Below the pieces are notes generated by a model. The model searched no databases. It saw only the letters and a list, made by a program, of their open reading frames with translations, and had not been told where the DNA came from. This document shows, piece after piece, positions 7,599-14,030 of a DNA stretch of 21,072 nt. Made by a program: the position numbers and the translations under genes. The DNA lies in contig DHVG01000018.1 of assembly GCA_002412545.1 (NCBI GenBank), positions 1 to 21,072 of the forward strand, in the 5' to 3' direction. The stretch's first letter is position 1, and each line of letters starts with the position of its first letter. The stretch is from Elusimicrobia bacterium UBA5214. GTDB taxonomy: Bacteria; Elusimicrobiota; UBA5214.

Positions 7599-9809
7599 AT
7601 GAATTTCAAAGATATTGAGTTTCTTTATCCCTACAAAGGTCTCATCGTTATTTTACTTATTACTGCTTTTTTCATTTTTGTCCTTCTTTTCCTGCGTTTG
7701 CCAAAGAGACGATTACTTTTTTCTTTTCTGCGTTTATTGATTTTTTTACTCATTATTTTTCTTCTTTTTCAACCGCAATACAATATCCGAGAAGAACTTA
7801 CTGGCAGACGGGTTTTAGCCGTAGTTCTTGATAATTCACAAAGTATGGGTTTGAATGACCCGACTCCCCGGTGGCAAAAAGTCAAAAAATTTTTTTCTCA
7901 AGAACCTTTTAAAAAATTAGAAAAGAAATATCAAATTCGATATTATACCTTCTCAGATAAATTATCCTCTTGGGGGGTTGAATTTCCTCAGCCGGTAGGG
8001 AAAACAACCAATATCAGTCAAGCATTAAGAGAAATAAATAAAATTGACAATCTTGGTATGAACCAGAGCGGTTCATACCTTGCGGGCATATTTCTAATTA
8101 GTGACGGACAAAATAACCAAGGTGACCATCCGTTAACTTCTGCAGAGAATCTTAATTTACCAATTTATGCTCTCGGTGTAGGTAATCCGCAACCTAAAGA
8201 TTTGGCAATTGAAGAAATCAAACATAGTGATTTTGCTTTCAAAAATACACCGGTAGATATTGAAGTAGAAATTAGCGGTCACGGTTTTGAAAGCAAGAAT
8301 ATCCCGGTTAGTTTATTAGAAAAAGATATTACTAACCAGATAATCCACACTGAAAATGTAAAAATAGATTCTCAAGGGAAAGGTAGAGTAAAGTTAACTT
8401 TTACTCCTCAAGGACTTGGTGAAAAGATTTATTTGGTAAACATTCCTACCTACAAGGAAGAAATTTCTTTAACCAACAATGTTAAAGAATTTCTTTTAAA
8501 TATAGTTCGTGAAAAAATACGGGTTCTTTACCTTTGCGGTCAGATAAATTACGAATACGCATTCATCCGTAATATTTTAAAAAGTGACCCGACAATTGAA
8601 TTAGTTTCTTTTGTGATTTTGCGTAATCCGGAAAATATTGCTTTTGTTCCCGATGACCAACTTTCGCTGATTCCTTTTCCGGCACACGAAATTTTTATTA
8701 AAGAACTCTATAATTATGACTTAGTAATTATAGAAAATTTCACCTATCACCGTTTTGGTATTCTCTCTCAATACTTAGATAATTTACATCGTTTTGTTAA
8801 TGAAAAAGGTGGCGGACTAATTATGATTGGCGGCGATAATGCTTTTGGTCGTGGTGGATATAAAGGGACACCGATTGAAGATTTGTTACCGGTGGAGATT
8901 TACAATCCCCATCAAGAGAAAATTATTCCCGGTCTTTTTCGGATGCAGGTGGAAAATTATCAACATCCGATAATGAACTTAGGTAATACCTTAACCGAAA
9001 CAATGCATATCTGGCAGGGAATGCCTGAATTGGATGGTTTTAACCAATTAGGAAAAGCAAAACCGGGTGCGACGATTTTAGGATTTCATCCTCAAGGAAA
9101 AACACCAATTCTTGCAGTCTGGGATAAAGGCAAAGGAAGAGTGTTCATCATTACTTCCAATACCACTTGGCACTGGCCATTAGAATTAAGCAAAGAAGGA
9201 AAATCACAAGAGGTATACAACCATTTCTGGCAAAGAGTAGTCCGCTGGTTAATCCGTGCGGAAGAAATGAAGCCAATCCGGATTGTTTTAGAGAAAAAAA
9301 AATTTCTTGAAGACGAAAAAATACCAGTAGAAATTCGGATTTACGATAAGAACTACCAACTTTTGAAAAAAACAAAAGTAAAATTTTATCTCTCTGACCG
9401 AAAAAATAAAACAATTTACCTGAGTGATAGATTGCAAATCCTGCCGGAAGGCGGGTATTGGACCGAATTAACTTTAGACGAACTGGGTGAATATACTCTT
9501 TCTGTAGAAGCCTGGGATAAAGGTGTCTATCTCGGTGAAGAGAAAATTTATTTCCAAGTTTCAAGTGTCGGGGAAAAAGATAAGTTTATGCTTAATGAAG
9601 CACTTTTGGAAAATCTTGCTAAAATGTCCGGTGGGGAATATATACATTTAGCAAAGTTTGACCCAGAAAATATTAAAATTCCTGGAATAGATAAATTAAC
9701 CAGAATTAAAAGAAGAATTAATCTCTGGAATCAACCTTACTTCTATTTTTTGATTTGTTTATTTTTAATTAGTGAATGGTATCTTCGTCGAAGAAGCGGT
9801 CTCTTATGA
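7599..9809 (+). CDS. Membrane VWA protein with glutamine-amidotransferase-like domain
   Basis: A 736-residue inner-membrane protein. Two membrane helices at about 14-33 and 38-57 are followed by a VWA domain with intact MIDAS DNSQS (78-82) and ISDGQNNQGD near 166-175. A CARDB-like beta region follows, then a glutamine-amidotransferase-like domain with GGGLIMIGGDNAFGRGGYKG near 405-424 followed by LLPVEI. A final beta domain precedes a last membrane helix at about 714-730. This architecture is typical of the second VWA protein in MoxR/DUF58/DUF4159 clusters. It differs from the BatA-like protein at 2302 in lacking the BatA N-terminal motif. The stop overlaps the first DUF2723 gene (ATGA at 9806-9809). 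It probably displays its soluble domains to the periplasm and is a second candidate partner of MoxR. Confidence 0.88.
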   Translation: MNFKDIEFLYPYKGLIVILLITAFFIFVLLFLRLPKRRLLFSFLRLLIFLLIIFLLFQPQYNIREELTGRRVLAVVLDNSQSMGLNDPTPRWQKVKKFFSQEPFKKLEKKYQIRYYTFSDKLSSWGVEFPQPVGKTTNISQALREINKIDNLGMNQSGSYLAGIFLISDGQNNQGDHPLTSAENLNLPIYALGVGNPQPKDLAIEEIKHSDFAFKNTPVDIEVEISGHGFESKNIPVSLLEKDITNQIIHTENVKIDSQGKGRVKLTFTPQGLGEKIYLVNIPTYKEEISLTNNVKEFLLNIVREKIRVLYLCGQINYEYAFIRNILKSDPTIELVSFVILRNPENIAFVPDDQLSLIPFPAHEIFIKELYNYDLVIIENFTYHRFGILSQYLDNLHRFVNEKGGGLIMIGGDNAFGRGGYKGTPIEDLLPVEIYNPHQEKIIPGLFRMQVENYQHPIMNLGNTLTETMHIWQGMPELDGFNQLGKAKPGATILGFHPQGKTPILAVWDKGKGRVFIITSNTTWHWPLELSKEGKSQEVYNHFWQRVVRWLIRAEEMKPIRIVLEKKKFLEDEKIPVEIRIYDKNYQLLKKTKVKFYLSDRKNKTIYLSDRLQILPEGGYWTELTLDELGEYTLSVEAWDKGVYLGEEKIYFQVSSVGEKDKFMLNEALLENLAKMSGGEYIHLAKFDPENIKIPGIDKLTRIKRRINLWNQPYFYFLICLFLISEWYLRRRSGLL

Positions 9810-11935
9810 AAACGGTTATTGATTATTGGTTATTGGTTATTGGGTTTTTACTTATTTTTGGAATTTATTTATATACCTTGTGTCCAACCGTATCGGTAGG
9901 GGATAGCGGCGAATTTATTACTGCAGCTTCTACACTTAGTTTAGTTCATCCACCAGCATATCCTCTTTATTCGCTCTTAGGTAAAATTTTTATTTCTTTA
10001 ATTCCTTTCGGCAATTTTGCTTACCGGATAAACCTGATGTCTGCCTTTTTCGCTGTTTTGACTCTTTTCCTTCTCTCCAAACTAATCACTAATTACTATT
10101 CACTAATTGCTATTCTAATCTTGGCTTTTATCCCCGTTTTCTGGCTCCAGAGTTTAGTCGCCGAAGTCTTCACCTTAAATGCTTTCTTTGCCGTTCTTTT
10201 AATTTTTGTCGTCCTAACCACTAACCACTATCCACTAACCACCATTCGCTCATTGTATTTATTTTCTTTCTTACTCGGTCTCGGTCTCGGTAACCACCAT
10301 ACTTTAGTTCTCCTCTTACCCGGATTCGCCTACTTGCTATACAAAAAACTAATTGCAGATTACAGATTGCAAATTGCAAATTATAAACCTAACTACTTGG
10401 CCACTCAATTACTAACCACTTTTTTATTTTTTGTACTTGGTTTTTCTGTCTATCTCTATCTGCCGATTCGTTCAATGAACAATCCACCGCTTGACTGGGG
10501 TAATCCGGAAACATTTAAAGCGTTCTCGCGTGTTCTTACCCGTGCTGATTATGGTAGTTTAAGGCTGATGCTTGAAACCGGAGAAAAAAAATTATCCTTT
10601 TTAGCAATATTATTCCGTTTTTTCTTTGCTCTGAAAGAAAACTATACATTTCTTGGTTTAATTCTTTCTTTTCTCGGTTTACTTTTTCTTGCCTATAAAG
10701 AGCGAGATAAATTTGTTTTTCTTTCCTTATTATTTTTCTTTTCCGGTCCTTTTTTTATAATTCTCTCCAATTTACCAAATAGCGCAGAAGCTTGGGGTGT
10801 AATTGAACGGTTCTATATTTTACCCTTAGTGGTATTGACGATTACTCTCAGTTATGGATTAAGTTATTTGACTGCAAAAATTTCGCGTTACCGGGTAATC
10901 CTTTTCCTCTTGTTTCTAAGTATACCGATAATTCTTTTCGTAAAAAGTTTTTCTTCAGTTAACCGTAGAAATTTTTATTTTGCTTATGATTACGGGAGAA
11001 ACAATTTCCGTACTTTAGTACCGAATTCGTATTTTATAATGGATGGTGGAGATGATACATTTTATACTACTGCTTATCTCAAATACGGAGAAAAAAGACG
11101 GATTGATATCAATGCTTTCGACCGGGGTGGACTTATTTTTGCGCATCCTTACGGTAAAGATTTTCGCTGGTTAAGCCGGGAAGAAAAAAATATCCGTCGG
11201 GAAGAAGTAGAAAAAAGTTTAGTTAGCACAGGAAGAGCAGTATATTATTCTACAATGAATGAAAAAATCCTTCCCGGTTATCAGTTAAACCTCACTGGTA
11301 TTCTCTACCAAGTAGAAAGTAGAGAGCAACCCGTTCCGAGAGTCCGTCAGGGTTCCGAAGAAAGAGCAAAGAGCGAAGAGGAAAATCTTTGGCAGTTTTA
11401 CAATTTGCGAAATTTTCCAGTAGAAAATTTATCGGAATATCGGGTGCGTGCTTTAGCACCAATTTATACCTATTTATATAGTGTGGAGAAACAAAAAAAA
11501 GGTGATTTGCCCGGTGCATTAAAAGATTGGGATTATGCCTATTCTCTTGGGGAAGATGTCAAATGGTTAAGAGGTAATTTAATTTATACTCTTACCGAGT
11601 TAGGAATAAAATATTTTTATGAAAAGAATTATTCTTCTGCTGAAAAATGTTTTAATCAAGTATTGAAATTTAATCCCAATTATTCTTTAGCTTATATCAA
11701 TTTAGGTGCGATTCAGGAAGCACAAAGTGAAAATACAAAAGCCAAAGAAAGTTATTTGAAAGCAATAGATATTGACCCGCAGGCAGTAGATGCCTATTAT
11801 AATTTGGCGGTTGTCTATTGGAAAGAAGCAAACTGGCAAAAAGTAGTAGAACTTTTAGAAAAGGTTTTAACCATCAATCCCCAACATCAACCAGCAAGAA
11901 AATATCTTGAGCAAGCAAAATTACGGCTTAAATGA
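9806..11935 (+). CDS. DUF2723 (TMEM260-like) protein O-mannosyltransferase-type protein with TPR tail, paralog 1
   Basis: A 709-residue polytopic membrane protein. ATG 9806 is chosen for its ATGA overlap with the VWA stop; an ATG at 9776 would add ten residues with no benefit. The DUF2723 signature is at the first loop, GDSGEFITAASTLSLVHPPAYPLYSLLGK (D33 and E36 are the GT-C-type acidic pair), then multiple membrane helices, LGLGLGNHHTLV and LPGFAYLLYKKL. About 120 C-terminal residues form three TPRs ending INPQHQPARKYLEQAKLRLK. Human TMEM260, of this family, O-mannosylates plexins; bacterial members are placed with glycosyltransferases (family GT117, from memory). The substrate here is unknown; TPRs may bind partners. 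The gene is the one richest in heptamer arrays, with at least five, plus a 17-residue insertion relative to paralog 2 near residues 503-527. Confidence 0.88.
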   Translation: MKTVIDYWLLVIGFLLIFGIYLYTLCPTVSVGDSGEFITAASTLSLVHPPAYPLYSLLGKIFISLIPFGNFAYRINLMSAFFAVLTLFLLSKLITNYYSLIAILILAFIPVFWLQSLVAEVFTLNAFFAVLLIFVVLTTNHYPLTTIRSLYLFSFLLGLGLGNHHTLVLLLPGFAYLLYKKLIADYRLQIANYKPNYLATQLLTTFLFFVLGFSVYLYLPIRSMNNPPLDWGNPETFKAFSRVLTRADYGSLRLMLETGEKKLSFLAILFRFFFALKENYTFLGLILSFLGLLFLAYKERDKFVFLSLLFFFSGPFFIILSNLPNSAEAWGVIERFYILPLVVLTITLSYGLSYLTAKISRYRVILFLLFLSIPIILFVKSFSSVNRRNFYFAYDYGRNNFRTLVPNSYFIMDGGDDTFYTTAYLKYGEKRRIDINAFDRGGLIFAHPYGKDFRWLSREEKNIRREEVEKSLVSTGRAVYYSTMNEKILPGYQLNLTGILYQVESREQPVPRVRQGSEERAKSEEENLWQFYNLRNFPVENLSEYRVRALAPIYTYLYSVEKQKKGDLPGALKDWDYAYSLGEDVKWLRGNLIYTLTELGIKYFYEKNYSSAEKCFNQVLKFNPNYSLAYINLGAIQEAQSENTKAKESYLKAIDIDPQAVDAYYNLAVVYWKEANWQKVVELLEKVLTINPQHQPARKYLEQAKLRLK
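9814..9848 (+). repeat. Heptamer array GGTTATT coding the first membrane helix
   Basis: Five 7-base words in register: ggttatt, gattatt, ggttatt, ggttatt, gggtttt. They lie three codons after the start of the first DUF2723 gene and encode the start of its first hydrophobic helix (VIDYWLLVIGFLL). The other two paralogs have unrelated, non-repetitive sequence here. Confidence 0.7.
10081..10108 (+). repeat. Heptamer array ACTAATC/ACTAATT in DUF2723 paralog 1
   Basis: Four words, actaatc, actaatt, actattc, actaatt, with a weaker gctattc next. They encode LITNYYSLI, a short loop between two membrane helices. The matching positions of paralogs 2 and 3 (IIFSLTQRILPAV, LSYLVDLPTVV) carry no repeat. 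Confidence 0.6.
10212..10239 (+). repeat. Heptamer array CACTAAC in DUF2723 paralog 1
   Basis: Four words, tcctaac, cactaac, cactatc, cactaac, encode LTTNHYPLTT, a loop just before the SLYLF membrane segment. The same loop in paralogs 2 and 3 holds the same word family (12344-12378 and 14476-14510). Confidence 0.8.
10352..10420 (+). repeat. Heptamer array ATTGCAA followed by octamer array in DUF2723 paralog 1
   Basis: Five 7-base words, attgcag, attacag, attgcaa, attgcaa, attataa (10352-10386), then four 8-base words, ctaactac, ttggccac, tcaattac, taaccact (10389-10420). They encode IADYRLQIANYKP and NYLATQLLTT, the loop after LPGFAYLLYKKL. In paralogs 2 and 3 the same loop starts with GAAAACT words instead, then octamers. 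Word identity therefore differs at a shared site. Confidence 0.75.
11311..11381 (+). repeat. Composite heptamer-palindrome-heptamer insertion in DUF2723 paralog 1
   Basis: Words agtagaa and agtagag (11311-11324) precede an imperfect palindrome (AACCC 11328-11332 pairing with GGGTT 11350-11354, and a duplicated GTTCCGA), and words aaagagc, aaagagc, gaagagg follow (11361-11381). The region encodes a charged stretch, ESREQPVPRVRQGSEERAK and on, between YQV and LWQFYNLR. Paralog 2 has only KPVKEKTQ between YEV and WQEFYFLR, so this copy is about 17 residues longer exactly where the elements sit. Confidence 0.6.
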
Positions 11936-13989
11936 AAAAGTTTCTTCTTACAATATTGATATTTAGTTCCTCGTTTTTTTTCGGGTTAAGCCGACTTGCA
12001 CCGACAATTTCCGGTGGTGATTCCGGTGAGTTAGCCGGTGCTGGGGCAACTTTAGGAATTGCCCATTCACCGGGTTATCCGCTTTACTGTCTTTTAGGGA
12101 GAGTATTTACTTTCCTTTTTCCTTTTGGTAATTCTGCCTACCGGATGAATTTAATGTCCACATTTTTTGGTTCCTTGACCTGTGTTTTGGTATATCTGAT
12201 TATTTTTTCCCTGACCCAAAGAATCTTACCCGCAGTAGTCTCTGCTTTGATTTTGTATTTCACCAAAATTTTCTGGTTACAAAGTTTAGTTAGTGAAGTT
12301 TTCACCCTCAACTGTTTTTTTGCCTCTTTTTTGATATTTGTTGTACTAACCACTAACCACTTATCACTCACCACTCCCCGCTCATTATATTTATTTGCTT
12401 TCTTACTCGGTCTTGGTCTCGGGAATCACCATACTTTAGTTTTCCTTTTACCCGGTTTTGCCTACTTACTCTACCGAAAACTGAAAACGGAAAACGTTTT
12501 TTCTTCACTTAATCACTTAACCACTCACTTACTCATCACTTTCTTATTCTTCTTGCTTGGTCTATTGGTCTATCTTTATCTCCCAATTCGTTCTCTACAG
12601 CAACCCTTGTTTGACTGGGAAGACCCGCAAACTATTGACCGTTTCTGGGGACTAATTACCCGTGCCCGCTATGGAACTTTACAATTAGCCCAAGGGGGAG
12701 GAACAACACTAAATCTTGATTTGTTATTGAAAGGGACTTATTCCTTTTTCTATATTTTAAACCAGATTTTAACTCCTTTAGGAATTGTTATTTTCTTTCT
12801 CGGTCTATTTTTTCTTTTCCGGAAAAAAGATTTACGGGAAACTGGTATTTTTTTAGTTTTTTTACTTTTTTTTAGCGGACCGTTTTTCTTTATTCTCAGT
12901 GGAGTAAGAACATTATCTCCGGGGATAAAATATATTCTTGAACGGTTCGTAACTTTATCTTTAGTACCGACGGTAATAATTTTGGGAGTGGGGGTAGAAT
13001 GGATTCTTAACCGTAGCCGAGCCTTAAGGCTCGGCTACGTGATGGTAATAGGTTTGCCCGTATTCCTTTTTTTAAACAATTATCCGGCAGTTAACCAAAG
13101 AAATAATTTTTTCTTTTCCGATTACGGAAAAAATATAATTCGCAACGCAAGTAGTCAGTCAATAATTTTTTCTGACCGTGCTGATGAAAGTGAATTTTCA
13201 CTTGCTTATTTGCTTAATGCCGGAGGTAAAAGGAAAGATTTAGAATTTATTGACTGTAACGCTGGTGTATCTCGCAGTATTTACGGTGCTGATTACTATC
13301 GGATTTGGGGTAAACCAAGGTTAACTAGAAGAGAAAAAATAGAAAAGGGAATAATTGAAACCACTGAACGGACAGTCTACTATTCTACTCTTTTACCTGA
13401 ACAAACCGCAACAGCTAAATATTTAGCTGGACTTTTGTATGAAGTTAAACCGGTTAAAGAGAAAACACAGTGGCAGGAGTTTTATTTCTTGAGGAAACCA
13501 TTAGAAGACGATATCCGGGGAGAAAATCTTTTTCTCAGTTACTATAATTTATTAGGTAAATATTTTCTTGCTAACGATGCACTTAGAGAAGCAAAAACTA
13601 TGTTTCGGGGACTGAAAACTTACGGAAAGGAGAAGGATTGGATTTTTGCGCTTGCTTATGCTTACTACGAAAAAGGTTATTTAGAAGAAGCAGAAAAAGA
13701 ATATACCGAGGCATTAAAATTAAACCCGGACTGGCTGGAAGTACTCTCTAATTTAGGAGTAATTTATGAACAGCAAGGCAACCTGAATAAAGCGGTAGAA
13801 TCCTATGAACAGGTAATTAAAATAAAACCTAATTATCCGGAAGTTTACTATAATTTGGGTGTCCTTTACTGGAAGAAAGGGGACTGGGATAAAGTTGTTG
13901 CTAATTTTGAAAAAGTGTTAGAATATAACCCTGAACACCAAGGAGTAAAACAATATTTATCGCAGGCAAGAGCGAAGTTAAAGAAATGA
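11932..13989 (+). CDS. DUF2723 (TMEM260-like) protein with TPR tail, paralog 2
   Basis: A 685-residue polytopic protein that starts in an ATGA overlap with paralog 1. It shares with it the acidic first-loop motif GGDSGELAGAGATLGIAHSPGYPLY (D30, E33), the LGLGLGNHHTLV and LPGFAYLLYRKL segments, and the C-terminal TPR module (about residues 565-685: YEKGYLEEAEKEYTEALKLN, LSNLGVIYEQQGNLNKAVESY, LGVLYWKKGDWDKV). It is a predicted GT-C-type protein glycosyltransferase of the inner membrane, with the TPR part probably soluble. Repeat arrays lie at 12344, 12476 and 12506, and a perfect 28-base palindrome at 13012-13039 adds RSRALRLGY next to a membrane helix. The stop codon is part of a repeat unit that fills the gap to the next gene. 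Confidence 0.88.
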   Translation: MKKFLLTILIFSSSFFFGLSRLAPTISGGDSGELAGAGATLGIAHSPGYPLYCLLGRVFTFLFPFGNSAYRMNLMSTFFGSLTCVLVYLIIFSLTQRILPAVVSALILYFTKIFWLQSLVSEVFTLNCFFASFLIFVVLTTNHLSLTTPRSLYLFAFLLGLGLGNHHTLVFLLPGFAYLLYRKLKTENVFSSLNHLTTHLLITFLFFLLGLLVYLYLPIRSLQQPLFDWEDPQTIDRFWGLITRARYGTLQLAQGGGTTLNLDLLLKGTYSFFYILNQILTPLGIVIFFLGLFFLFRKKDLRETGIFLVFLLFFSGPFFFILSGVRTLSPGIKYILERFVTLSLVPTVIILGVGVEWILNRSRALRLGYVMVIGLPVFLFLNNYPAVNQRNNFFFSDYGKNIIRNASSQSIIFSDRADESEFSLAYLLNAGGKRKDLEFIDCNAGVSRSIYGADYYRIWGKPRLTRREKIEKGIIETTERTVYYSTLLPEQTATAKYLAGLLYEVKPVKEKTQWQEFYFLRKPLEDDIRGENLFLSYYNLLGKYFLANDALREAKTMFRGLKTYGKEKDWIFALAYAYYEKGYLEEAEKEYTEALKLNPDWLEVLSNLGVIYEQQGNLNKAVESYEQVIKIKPNYPEVYYNLGVLYWKKGDWDKVVANFEKVLEYNPEHQGVKQYLSQARAKLKK
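12344..12378 (+). repeat. Heptamer array CACTAAC in DUF2723 paralog 2
   Basis: Five words in register: tactaac, cactaac, cacttat, cactcac, cactccc. They encode LTTNHLSLTTP, at the same loop before SLYLF as in paralogs 1 and 3. Confidence 0.8.
12476..12496 (+). repeat. Heptamer array GAAAACT in DUF2723 paralog 2
   Basis: Three words: gaaaact, gaaaacg, gaaaacg, coding KLKTENV directly after the conserved LPGFAYLLYR. Paralog 3 has the same word at the same place (14602); paralog 1 has ATTGCAA words there instead. Confidence 0.75.
12506..12540 (+). repeat. Octamer array CACTTAAC in DUF2723 paralog 2
   Basis: 8-base words cacttaat, cacttaac, cactcact, tactcatc, then a partial copy. They encode SLNHLTTHLLIT, the loop that leads into the next membrane helix. 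The reverse complement of these words forms the intergenic array at 7492-7551. Confidence 0.7.
13012..13039 (+). repeat. Perfect 28-base GC-rich palindrome inside DUF2723 paralog 2
   Basis: The half-site CGTAGCCGAGCCTT (13012-13025) is followed at once by its exact reverse complement (13026-13039), with no loop and no mismatch. It is in frame and encodes RSRALRLGY with the next bases, residues 361-369, at the edge of a membrane helix. The GC content is much higher than its flanks. Chance is very unlikely; it looks like an inserted palindromic element. Confidence 0.85.
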
Positions 13990-14024
13990 TTACGCAGATT
14001 TTTTAACGAAAGATTACGCAGATT
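13988..14024 (+). repeat. Direct repeat GATTACGCAGATT bridging stop and start codons
   Basis: Two exact 13-base copies at 13988-14000 and 14012-14024, 24 bases apart. The first shares its GA with the TGA stop of paralog 2. The string continues as AAACAGATGA, so the repeat also runs into the ATG of paralog 3 at 14031. It occupies essentially the whole 41-base gap and leaves no Shine-Dalgarno site. Confidence 0.75.
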
Positions 14025-14030
14025 AAACAG

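Noticed and set aside
9151..9564. Reverse-strand ORF of 137 residues
   Set aside because: The largest antisense frame, but opposite a well-defined VWA/GATase gene, with no recognisable domain.
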